NCBI GenBank assembly: GCA_026874595.1
Contig: CM049317.1
Coordinates: 56,759,618-56,823,617, forward strand
DNA: 64,000 nucleotides
Direction: 5' to 3'
Source of the DNA: Sipunculus nudus
Lineage: Eukaryota > Annelida > Sipuncula > Golfingiida > Sipunculidae
Shown: positions 46,085 to 57,360 of the stretch, piece by piece
Position numbering within the stretch: the stretch's first letter is position 1
Layout: each line of letters begins with the position of its first letter
Made by a program: the position numbers and the translations under genes
Notes under the pieces: model-generated
Databases searched by the model: none
What the model was told of the DNA's origin: nothing
The model's input: the letters and a program-made list of their open reading frames with translations, nothing else

Positions 46085-46440
46085 CTTGCATATAGCTGTT
46101 TAACACCATGTTATGGCTCTGTTTGTTGGTAAACACAGTCTGTTTACCATAACAAGGCCGCGTGACCGGAGGTCCGATTAAGAGGGGCAACACGCGGTTT
46201 TTCAGCCAGCAGAAACACGTATTACATTTTTTGGGGCAAAGTCAGTCAGGGCATCTCCTGATTGACACGTGTTTTGCTCAATGATGTACCCGGCCCCAAG
46301 CGCTGTGTTTATGTTGACACCTGTCATCGCGCCCGGTCCACTTTAATTTTTTGTTCGTTTATATTTTGGGCAATATTTTGGCAGGTACAGATTCATTTTA
46401 AAGGGAAGAAGCTATATTTCGTGTTGACTCAACATGCTTT
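46085..46440. promoter_or_regulatory. motif-dense island: paired forkhead, PBX-MEIS and MEIS/TGIF-type sites
   Basis: GGTAAACA (46128-46135) and TGTTTACC (46141-46148) form a perfect inverted forkhead pair with a 5-bp spacer. TGATTGACA (46259-46267) fits the PBX-MEIS composite site. ACACGTGT overlaps its end. TGACA-CC-TGTCA (46315-46326) fits the paired MEIS/PREP/TGIF arrangement. All are within 200 bp of non-repetitive, GC-balanced DNA with no supported coding frame. The motif matches are direct; enhancer function is inference. This is the strongest regulatory candidate in the window. Confidence 0.4.
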
Positions 46441-46475
46441 ATAGGTGATTGGGTCCCTTTAATATTATTTTTTTT

Positions 46476-46540
46476 ATTATTATAATTATTATCATTGTTA
46501 TTATTATTATCATTATCATTATTATTGTTTTTGTAAAATT

Positions 46541-46587
<47 letters not shown>

Positions 46588-46647
46588 GAATTTTACAACA
46601 ACAATAATAATGATAATGATAATAACAATGATAATAATTATAATAAG
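46476..46647. repeat. foldback: long inverted repeat around (TA)n
   Basis: The left arm (46476-46545) is ATT/ATC-rich and ends TTTTTGTAAAATTCAGA. The right arm (46586-46647) is its complement, starting CTGAATTTTACAACAACAA. They differ by one 6-nt indel and a few bases and surround a (TA)n core. The whole can fold into a hairpin of about 60-70 pairs plus the TA core. It could be a small foldback element or a palindrome grown from a trinucleotide repeat. Confidence 0.9.
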
Positions 46648-48420
46648 ACACCGTTAATTCGCGATACGTATTATTTGATACAGTAAAACCTCGCCTAAAG
46701 AGCACCATGGTCTAGCGACCACCTCGAAATTACGGCCACTATTTCACGGTCGCAATTCTGTTTTGCTCATATACCGGGCCTCTATAAAAGTGGTAGCTTT
46801 CAGTGAATAAATGGATGTTTTATGTCGGATGACGTATATATCTTTTTATTCATTTCACTGACACGGGCCACGAGGTGATTATAGACCTCAAATACCTGTT
46901 AATATGCTGAATGTAGCCAGTCAAATTAGTTCTCAAATGATAGATTAAACCATAAGCTTTAGAATGACATTCTATATTTAAGACCATTGGGTTTGTGCAG
47001 CTTAAGTAATAAATTCGTGTAGTTTCCCTCATCCTTAACAAAAACGACAAAAAAGTGATTATAAATTTCATACAACTGTAAATGCCAAACGTATATCCAG
47101 CCAAATGTAATCTTGCATAATAGCTTGTAACATAAGCTTTTCAATTACGTTTCATTTATCTTCAACAGATTATGAATTTTAAGCTAACGTTATTTCTTCT
47201 TATACCCTCATGCAACCCTGACAAAAAAGAATAGATTTCGGCATTAAAATCCATATAGAGTTCTATATTATACAAATATAACGTAATGTTGATAACCGAA
47301 TATAGCAGAAACGGCTGCTACTGACAGCTCCCTAGTTATAGTGAACATGGGACTGGTATTTGTATTTGTTAGTGGTGGTCCTAATTTCTAAAATTCAAAA
47401 TTTATATTTTTTTTTGTTCATACAATGGTTTATTCATTTGAGATGATCAAAAGATGAACTGAATGAGCTTGGCGTGTGCTAGTTTAGTATAAGATTTGGC
47501 TTTGCGTTACTTTAAATTTTGCTGTTGTACGATTTAAAGCGTTTGCATTGAGAATCTTATGTCAAGTACCCAGCAATATGATCCCATGACTGGTATGTCA
47601 CTGTAAGTTGCATGTATCGCTATACTTAAGTTGACTTGAGGGAGCCAAAAGAATCTTTTCCAGTTCTTCCTACTCCATGCAGTCAAGAATATACAAAAAA
47701 GCTTTAATGCGATGGAAATTTCGCTTATTGTGGGATTTGATATTTGAGTTTGCCTACAATTTGTAATATGCTTTACCAAACATTGATCATATGACCTATA
47801 TACGAATATATGATAGCTACAGTCGGCACCATTTATATTTAGCTATCATCTGCGAACAAAACTGCATGGTACATTCAATCAATTTTTTTCTGAATTATAA
47901 AAACAATTTAATCTATATGAAGCTTACCTGTTATGATGGACTACAGATATAAAATGGCATTTTAGTTTCACTCTATTATTTCATCACTATTCGCGATTAT
48001 GAATAACGGAAAAAGTTAATTTTTTAAGTGTTATATATTAAAGAGTTATTCCAAGCCAGGCTACAGGGCCATATCATACAAGGCTACATCGCCAAACTAA
48101 GTCATAAGAAACTTCCACTTGCAATGAATTAAAAACGTGTCTTTTCATTAAAAAAGAAATCACCTTTAGAATTACAAATCAGCTTTTTACAATTTTGATT
48201 ATCATGTGGGTTTCTACTGTTTCACTGTCTACTATTTTTAAATTAAAGAAAATAAAACAAGTATTTTTCAGAATATGAATCTCAAATATGTGATCTTAAA
48301 GTTATAATTATATATCCTACTAAGCGAAATGTGATATTCTCTCAAGGGGGAAAACCATAAACCCAATTGATATAACAATTGCTTTGATCGTTTAATTTTT
48401 AAAAAAATTTGCATTTGAAA
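46648..48420. other. AT-rich non-coding stretch
   Basis: No gene, RNA or repeat family recognised. Frames up to 89 codons are AT-driven. Confidence 0.45.
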
Positions 48421-50389
48421 GATTTAAATGGATCTTAATGGCACCCTACAGTGCAAGTCCATAGTCTAGGCGAACAATGTATGTCTTCCAATCCAAGTAA
48501 GTTGACGCTGGACCCCATGCAGGGTTTTGTTTGGGACATACTCTTGAAATCCCATGTCAAAGCAAACTAGAATTGAATTAGATTTGTTCAGCAAATGATT
48601 TTGTTCATTGGGCTTATCACTAGCATTTTAATATATGCCTAACTAGACTTTTGCTTTAACACAAAATTGAAACAGGACCAGTCAATGCACTTACTGCACA
48701 AACTGATATCTATCCATGTTAATAAAATGAACTCTTTTTCCCCCCACGGTTCGATGAACCATCTAGTAAGTACCATCACAGAAAGAGCAATTATTTTGAA
48801 ATCTCAACAGGAATTTTTACAGTATAAACAGAGGTAAGTAAGAATGAATAATTGCAACCCTGCTTCACAGTTAGTCCTTAAACAAAGGCATATTTATACT
48901 TAGAATCTATCATGTATATTTATGATGGAACCCAGGCAAAATGTAGTTAGTACATTTATGGGTTTTGCCTTGATTTTATATGGTAATGGTATAGATACTG
49001 CAAAAAAAAAAAAAATATCCAATGGCAATATTTCAGCAGGCTAACATAAGCATCTCCGATTGATATATATAACGGTTCTTTATATTTCGTGGATGTAAAC
49101 GAATTTGGCCATAAGAGCAGATATATGGCGGCCTAGTTTGTGCGGCATCATATATGTGACATATACACCAATACAACAACATAACAAATAAAAATATGCT
49201 GCATAAATCTTTACTTGCCGCCCTTTCCTTGTATCACCTATAGGGAAGTGAATCAAACATTAAATCAACTAGCGGAGTACCCGTGCTTATACATATTTGC
49301 CATGTGTGACACTCGTCTAGCGAGATCTGGGTTTTAGTGTTTATGAAAAATGACGACCCAGATAGCAGCCATGCACGTGGAATAATAAGGAGGAATAACC
49401 AACCGAAAAGCGCGTGGGGATGCGACTCGGAGTTACTCAAGCGTGAAAGTTTCTGCGGAGAGTTTGATAGCAATGGGACATGTATCGGCTTACTTATAAG
49501 CGGAATAACGCCTGTTTGGGACCACGCCCAAATCCGATAATACAAGTTGGATACCAGACATGTTTATCCGATAAAAGACTTCAGACTTTATTAAAAACTT
49601 CATATAAGCTGAACACTTCTCGGTTGGTCTTATTTGACTTAAACATCAGATGAAAGCTATAAATATCAACTATAACATGACACCAAATTTATTTTAAAAA
49701 TAGGCAACGTGTCAGATGGTAAAAATGAATAATATATGTAACAGTATGTACAAAATTGCAATATCGGTGCGATTACATTGCAAAACAGGCTGCTGTTTTA
49801 CATAAAGCCACCACTTGCACACTGCTACCAGGCAGTTTTAATGTCTGTACACATACACCTTACGATAAAATATTGATATAGCAATTGTCACCTGTTTGGT
49901 AAATGGGATCCCTCTGGCTGATTTAATAGAAATGGTCTATCGCTATTGAACGTGACCTATATTTCCTTCACAATCCCGAAACCACGGTTTTTCTCAGTTG
50001 TCCTATCTTGTTTGGTGCAGGAAACAACAACTGGATAACTCAGTTTACATTATAGGCGTGCATGGTTACATGATCTATGATATATTTCTGCGGTTTCGGC
50101 GGATGTGTTATCATTGTTTATCAGATACATACATCTGAGGAAAAGATATAGGGTACCTTCTTGTTAGCTTGTTTGTTAGCTTACAGGTTACAACTTACTG
50201 GTGTAATTTGTATGTATATATGGCATAACGCTGACACAGGGCAAATGTTGTCAAATGTTCCTCCGAAATCATTGTTGGCACCAGTTTATGGCGATAGTGT
50301 TGGGTGTTTTGATGATGTATGGGGTTGCAGTAAAGGCCACATATAATTGGCCCACTTTTTGGAGTACCCTGTAAAAATTAAGATAGCGA
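48421..50389. other. non-coding stretch
   Basis: CAGAGGTAAGTAAG at 48831-48844 is a good donor-like word without a supporting frame. An A run lies at about 49001-49014. 49240-49545 is more balanced, with overlapping 103- and 67-codon frames on opposite strands, neither recognised. Confidence 0.4.
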
Positions 50390-50471
50390 CCTGCGCCAGA
50401 CCCGGCGGGGTCGACCCCGTGCCGAAACTTGTATATACATCAGTCTGAGGTCTGTACATACAGCAACTAAT
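50390..50471 (+). promoter_or_regulatory. candidate core promoter and 5' leader
   Basis: A perfect 14-bp palindrome CGGGGTCGACCCCG (50406-50419) precedes TATATA (50432-50437). A TCAGTC word (50440-50445) follows, and the ATG at 50472 is about 35 bp downstream of the TATA. The spacing would place a start site near 50460, giving a very short leader. Support comes only from its position before the candidate exon. Confidence 0.25.
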
Positions 50472-50555
50472 ATGTCTTCCCTTTACTCATGGTACCAGCA
50501 TGGTCAACGGAGTTGTGCAGAGGCGAGAGGAGTTTCGCAGCAAAAACAAGCCAAG
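50472..50555 (+). CDS. candidate first coding exon, gene unknown
   Basis: An ATG with A at -3 opens 28 codons that end exactly at AAG followed by GTAAGTATA, a full-consensus splice donor at 50556, so the intron would be phase 0. The peptide begins MSSLYSWYQHG and ends GVSQQKQAK. The sequence is non-repetitive, GC-balanced and preceded by a TATA-like word. No family is recognised from so short a peptide. A following exon could not be placed with confidence; a CACCTCCAG acceptor-like word at 50696-50704 is one possibility. It may be a 5' exon of a gene extending beyond the window, or chance: a donor-ended 28-codon frame is not rare in 64 kb. Confidence 0.3.
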
Positions 50556-50561
50556 GTAAGT

Positions 50562-51507
50562 ATAAACCATGCACATAAAGTGAAGTACGACTAAACAAAC
50601 AGTGAAGGCACAGATCATTTCTTAATTGGTTAATAGTGAGTGAAGCCTACACCTGTTGAAAAACCTTTATGTTCTTGTGACTGTTCATCTTGCGCCACCT
50701 CCAGGTCTAAACAATATTACCAGAAGCCGTTCCTGCTGGTAGTGCTAGAAACAAGCATTAGAGATATCAGTTTGCTTTTATTGAACACGGCCGTCCCGCA
50801 TAATCATATACAAATTCCGGGGTCTTGGCTGGCATCCCCAAGGCGTCTTAGACAGACCTGGATGTATAATCCGGTTAGTATTGACTAAGACTGACAGCAG
50901 ATGTGAACAGAACCTAACCGAGGTCATATATAGGCTGATATAACCCGGTGTATTAGATCATTTAACAGAACATGCACCAAATCTATGTCATGATATTTGT
51001 ATACAGAGCCAGTAGTATACAGAACAACACGTGTATATTTAAGTACTGAATTTTATAGTTTGTTTTTATTTTTATTATTCTTATTATAGAAATATAGAAT
51101 TCCGTCGGTATTGTTATTATTTAGGTTCTTTTTACTTAATTATAAATTACCATATGGTACTCTATGCTTCTTGTAATTTCTGCGCTACATGACGTAATGT
51201 GATTGCAGTTTTATTTAATTATACTGTAACTGGACTTTTACGTCACTCTCTCTCACTCACACACACACACACATGTATATATAATTTACGATCTGATTTA
51301 GGTTTTTATATAGTTTATTTAAAAAATAAAAATTTAATTCGTATTAAGAAGATATATATATATATCAGGATTCATTATATATTAATTATTATCAATATCC
51401 ATATATATAAGGATATTAATAAGGATAGTAATCTTTTCGATCAAATAATATATCAAACCAATTGATATATTAATTTAATATATATATACCTATAAATGAA
51501 TATATAC

Positions 51508-51508
<1 letters not shown>
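50562..51508. other. non-coding or intronic stretch
   Basis: 50640-50900 is balanced and holds an 82-codon plus frame without recognisable domain. From about 51030 the DNA is AT-rich, with a small (CA)n at 51252-51271. Confidence 0.4.

Positions 51509-51593
<85 letters not shown>
51509..51593. repeat. microsatellite (TA)n-(GA)n
   Basis: Pure (TA)n to about 51548, then pure (GA)n. Confidence 0.97.
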
Positions 51594-51596
<3 letters not shown>

Positions 51597-52312
51597 AAGT
51601 TGAGCCTTTACAATAGCTTAAGCACTATCTAACAATCTCAATAAGTTTTGTATACGGCATATAGGGCATTTAGAACTTTGAGAGAAGGGGGTCATCCAAT
51701 ATTGAGTGATATGGAAGTTTAACTCAGGTTCCCTGACTGTGCGACTAAGAACGCCACCAGTACTGAGTACTGAGTATACTTCTATTTAAGAGAACAAATT
51801 TACAGGACTATAAAATGGTCTTAACGTGTTAACATACCTGACCCATCCGAGCACATCGCATACCTCTGACTGCACTAACACCTACTAACGTGAGAACAAA
51901 CTCGTAAAGTACCTGATATAATATACCCTATCTGATTCAAAGCACACAAATTAGTGCACCTAATTAGACTATTTCTTGTGAGAAACTCAATAGATATATT
52001 TTTTCCTTTATTATTCTTTGTAGTTCATCAGACCTTTTAACTAATTTTAACTAACCCTCATTTATATTTTATTATCTGTGTTAACTGGTTTTTGCGCGAG
52101 GATGGTATATATGTATACGACGGACCTGATGTTTACATAATAAAACTATTAAAAAAAATAATTTTCTTTTAAAGGTGTAGTGGATTATCATCTGTAAGTG
52201 CACACTTTCAGATAACGTTGTCATCACTAAAGTTAAATGTATAAAATGGTCTTCATAATGATAGCTTATATGATTCAATCGAATTTAATTTTATAAATAT
52301 ATATACAAATAA
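51594..52312. other. AT-rich non-coding stretch
   Basis: Nothing recognised. Confidence 0.5.
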
Positions 52313-52370
<58 letters not shown>

Positions 52371-52380
52371 ATATAAATAT
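52313..52380. repeat. microsatellite (TA)n
   Basis: TA tract with one TTTAT interruption. Confidence 0.96.
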
Positions 52381-52639
52381 GGATGAATAGATCCAATAAC
52401 ATGCTCGATAAATATGTAAACAAGTACCATTTATAAACAAGTATACCAAGTATACGATGACATTATATGTATAATATATAAACCCTATAAATTAAATATC
52501 TTAATATTCGTCTTAAAATTCTTTTCCAAGGTTAATTAACACTTGAACATGCGTGCATGCGTACACATATTGATGAAAAAAAGCAACCCTTTAAATTAAA
52601 ACTATGTTTAAACTTAACTTGGTAGATCTGCATATGTAT
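52381..52639. other. AT-rich non-coding spacer
   Basis: Nothing recognised. Confidence 0.5.
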
Positions 52640-53000
52640 TTGCACTGTTTTGTGTTTGTTGGGCCCTTTAGTTGGATGGCCCCATGTTGTATAATATATA
52701 TACGTGTGTCATAGGGGTCTTCGAGCGCCGCCGACAGTTCATCAAGTTTGCGAAATGTGACATGCCATCATTCACTTGTCAACCAATGTCATCCTGTTTG
52801 CCCTGAAAGCTTGCAGCCCCCCTAACACCTGTCTTGACTTTAGCCTTACAAGAAAACGTGGCATCATGAAATGGATTACATGCACATGTACATTTCACGT
52901 CTGAAATCGACAATGAAACTGACAAGTTGGAGTATTTCTGACAGGGATGATGGCAGGCGACCGCTGGTCGGGAGAGGTAAGGGTTTGTGCGACATGTCAA
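52640..53000. promoter_or_regulatory. higher-complexity island, candidate conserved non-coding element
   Basis: Balanced, repeat-free sequence with TCACTTGTCAACCAATGTC (CCAAT) and ACACCTGTCTTGAC (MEIS-like, CACCTG E-box). It ends near GGGAGAGGTAAGGG, which resembles a donor. The minus-strand frame across it is unrecognised. Confidence 0.25.
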
Positions 53001-55418
53001 AAACATTTGAATCGTATTTATAGTACAGCCAAATCATAACCGCAATGCAAAAATGCTTGCAATTTAATAGCACGATGATATATAAACAGATTTATCTGAG
53101 GTTTTCATTTTACAAAGAGCAACCGTTACTCGTATCAATCTATTGTTAAATTGTATGTGTTGGAAATAATGCTTGGTATATAGATAAGCAGTGAATATAT
53201 AGTTCGTGAAATCTGGTTTTATGATAATCTGTTTTAATGAGGGGTTATTATCACGTAATTTCAACCACATACTCATGCATTTATGTTTTACTTAAAAATG
53301 ATATAAATTTGATAGTACAATAAAGTTGTAAAATTATCAAATCTGGGTCGTACAAGAAACCATCTGTCAACTCCCCTTATAGTTGCTTGGTTTTTACTCA
53401 TTGTTTTATATGGAGAAAAGACAGGAACACATGTATTTGAGACAGTTAGTTTGTTTTTAACCTAACTACTGCTCTCGAAGAATCAGCCTGTCATTTACAT
53501 TCAGTGCAGTCATTTGTAATAGCAAAAACCGCGTTAAGTGAGTACGACTTGGGGTCAAAGGTAACATGTACTTTGGATTATCCATTTTCCGTCACGCTGT
53601 CTCGGTGACAGATCGGGTTACTTTAGAGACAAGGACTCCCCGTACACAATACATCTACATCACATATTTCCATTCTTTTTAAGCTGTTTCTTTGACTAAA
53701 TCTTTACAGTTTAAGTCTTGGCAGCATTGTTATATTCATTATATTCAATTGTCGTTATCCTTAATATCGTTATATAAAACAGGAACATATTGTCTGTTTT
53801 AGGCACGACCATATTTTTATAACTGTCATACTTAAGCGTTGTTGTACAAGTAGAAGTGCGAACCTTCCTCGTGTATTTATATTACATATTTCCATTAAAA
53901 ATAATTATGTTCAGCTTAATTGCCCGTTAGTCCATACTTTGAAACATTAAGTGTAGATCACTTTTGTGTTCGTGGAATAATATGGCTGAAGCAACGAGAC
54001 AAAATGTGTGTGCATGTATACTATTAATTCTACGTTTTGCCATTTTGCCGAAGGCTTCGTTGGTCCAGTTTCTAGAACAAAACATAACTACATGGCTTTC
54101 GTAAAGCAGGGCACATGCAGTCTTTCTTATCAGTATGTGAACTACATAATTACGGTGTATACAAAGGATTCCCTATTTGTGAAAGAAGAAGAAAATATAA
54201 AGTAAATGTTGTATATAAGTTTTAATAATGTAGCTTCTTGAAGCAATAATTAGTGTAGATAGGTTTCGTCATAAAACTATTGTAAAATAACATCGACTCC
54301 GCGATACATGGGCTTCTTGGTGAAGATTATTTCATAGTATGTGGGTATTGATGAAAAGACGCGTCCTTTACCGTGGACTTTTTTATATGTAGACTTAATG
54401 ATGGACATTATATCACTTTGTGTGGTCTTATTGAAGACTTGCAAGAATTTATGTTTCAATGTTTAACTGATTTTTTTAAAAGGATTTCTTTTAAATTTTT
54501 CACTTTGCTTTCTATATAGAACCCAAATATAAATACATTTTTAAACTGACCATGAAAATTACAAAATTATGTTGTGTCTAATTCAAGAGACCGCTTCTCT
54601 TCCGTGTAAAAACTGTGTTAAGATTAACATAATGACACAATAGTCTAATCTGACAAGATTAATCGTTATATGCTGGTTATTATAATAGTTATTATAATTC
54701 TATCGTTCAATCTATAGTTATTTTTTTTCTACAATAAGACAATACAACAGATAACTTATGGCCACTCTTTATCTTGGTCAAAAATACTAATATTAAAATG
54801 CTACATTTGTTAAATATTCTGCAAATCTTTTAATTTTTTTAGCAGAGCTATACTTGGTATATGTTGCATTGTTCGGGTACAGTATACACATTTTTTCCCA
54901 GTGCACCTTTGTCCTAATTAAATGTCATTGGTTCATTGTAAGTTTATCCAACTTACTGGAAATCCGATAAACCAAGGACAGTATTTGGTCAAAGCAATTA
55001 TAGTTTGATATTAACCGGTTACTGTTTGATAGATTTCATTCTAAGCCAAATTCTGACATCTTTGTATTTTTTGTACGGGCAGTATATCCCTCGTGGGGTT
55101 TTTCATTATTTTGCTTCAAATAATGTTTTTAACAGTTACTAAGTTAGACGGTGTACGTTAGGCTGATATAGAATCTGCTATAACGCAGACTGAGTATGCA
55201 GCATATATATGTTGAACCTCGGGTTATCTTATCTTATGAGGCAGCTCAAGGTGCATGTTAATTAAGATGGTCCATATGCTTTATTCTGCATGGATGCCTA
55301 AACACTTTATGAGATTAGTTGTTGAATTTTATTGTAAATATAACCTGTGTTGAAGACTGCATTCTTGTTCAGTTTAAAATATTATGATTTTCTATCATTT
55401 ATAATTGGCAGGTATCTA

Positions 55419-55419
<1 letters not shown>
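53001..55419. other. AT-rich non-coding stretch
   Basis: No gene, RNA or repeat family recognised over about 2.4 kb. Short frames (60-70 codons) show no domain. Confidence 0.5.

Positions 55420-55475
<56 letters not shown>
55420..55475. repeat. microsatellite (TA)n
   Basis: TA tract with one TTTAT interruption. Confidence 0.96.
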
Positions 55476-56858
55476 CTAGAGAATAAATGTACATTCGTTG
55501 TTCCTTATGTATTTTTATGAACATGATTTCTTTCTCAGTCTTCAGTGATGTAATAAATTAACGATATCTAGCTATCATGGTGAGCGTGTTTTATGATTAC
55601 AGCCTCCAGTATGACAACGTAAAGATAAGATAATGGTCAAAGTAATAATTTCTCCTAGATACAACGAAACATTTGGTAAATATCAGACCAATCGACGTAT
55701 TGTATATGTATCGATATATTAATGTATCGATATAACCATGTATTGATTAGCTCAAGATTGTGTGTTTGGAACTCTTATTCATAACGCATTTTGATGAATG
55801 ACAGTTTGACATAATTTTTTATTTTATCTATTACCACTAGCTTAACAGTCTAAAGTCTAAAGAAGAAATGAACAATTTTAAACACAAATGGTTGATCTTA
55901 TGAAAAATTCGAAAGAAGAAATTCTTATTTTTTTATATCTACATTAAAGGAGATAGTTTTCATTGTATTTCATCTTTGCCAAATACTCAACAATTACTGC
56001 AGAGATAATAAGTCATAAAATAGTTGAAAGGTCATCTGTTTAACTGAAATTTATATGCAATATGTTTTATCTCAAATGATTTGGCCACATTAGGGTGTTA
56101 TAAGTGTTGATCTGGTCCTGCCGTGGCCCTAATGCATACGATGCAGAAACCTTTGCCGGTATAAGACCAGTTTAGCTAAAACACCATGCAGTGGTTTGTT
56201 TTATAACATTAAAGACGTTAAACTATTGGTGGTTTGACACTTTACACGTTTATACCTGCATAAAGCCGTTGGATTGCCAAGACGAATTAATGTGGTCACA
56301 CAGTAATCCTTTTTTTCGCCCAGGAATCGAAGCGGAAATAGCTTTTGTACGTTTGTCACTCACAGTTGTGTCTTTTTTCTGTGCAGTTTGCCAATACAGC
56401 CAGGGGTCAATGATGGTAGTCATTTATATACACAGGTCTGACGGCCCCCTCGGGGTGACATAGAAAAACATGAAATATGACACGTTTGGCATTTTTACAC
56501 ATTTGTGTCTGCGTGTGTGACAGCGCCATTAACTTTACCCCTGGATAAAGAACGCATATTTCGGTTCATGTGCATGCGTTGCATATATTTTAAAATAAGT
56601 ATTGTTACCATAATATGCATGGTTGTCTTCATGTATATATGAATTATAATACCAAAATTTTTTTCTCTGCAGTTTATGCTTCTATCGATAATTATAGGTA
56701 CACACAAAATGCCGTGGCTTTTAAGCTATATATAGAACACAAGTGACCATTGTTTATGCAAATGGATTTTTACACCATATATAAGTAATCCTTGTAATAA
56801 AGCATTAATGGGTCGATTTCCATCTCAGGATCTTATGAATAATATAAAATGGATGGAT
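55476..56858. other. non-coding stretch
   Basis: AT-rich. 56100-56460 is more balanced and holds a 90-codon plus frame (56191-56463), hydrophobic at its C-terminal part, not recognised and without splice context. Confidence 0.4.
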
Positions 56859-57360
56859 TTTTAGCTCAGTTGACTATAGTGATCAGGCAGCGTCCGTCGT
56901 CCGTCCGTCCGTCTATCTGCCTGTCTGTCTGTTAGACTGGTACGTTTTGACACCCTTGAACCTATCTAGAAACCTGCAACTGAATATGCAGGGAGGTCAA
57001 TAAAAATGTCCTTGGAATCCTGAAATTAGGTCACTATGGTCTATATCCTTCGAGCTATTGTGCTTGTAAGTGACCCCAAATAATATAAAAAATGATACAA
57101 AACCTCCAGTATCTTGCATGGATTGCCGTGAACCTTGCCTTGAATATTGACATTGACTAGGGTTATCAGTTCCCGAAAACTGGTGGCTCCACTTGCATTT
57201 TTTTCAAATGTTTACGATTTTGTTTCTGTTTTTGAGACCGTCAAATAACAGCAATAATGTGAGTTTGTAGTCTGCGGTTTCATTTAATGTCCCGAAACCG
57301 GGTATGTTTACTTATTATGACTGGTTTCTTTAGTTCCTGAAGACTGGTGGCGAACCTGGT
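56859..57360 (+). repeat. AGCTCAG / TCCGTC dispersed repeat, first head module
   Basis: Starts TTTTTAGCTCAGTTGACTAT, then GTCCGTCGTCCGTCCGTCC. The next 450 bp (GGTCAATAAAAATGTCCTTG, CTGAAATTAGGTCACTATGG, TATCCTTCGAGCTATTG, AACCTCCAGTATCTTG, AAAACTGGTGGC) repeat with the same order from 57361. A near-tandem duplication of about 500 bp within the larger element. Confidence 0.9.

Noticed and set aside
49234-49545. 103-codon minus frame and 67-codon plus frame
   Set aside because: Opposite-strand overlap, no recognisable product, no splice-site pair.
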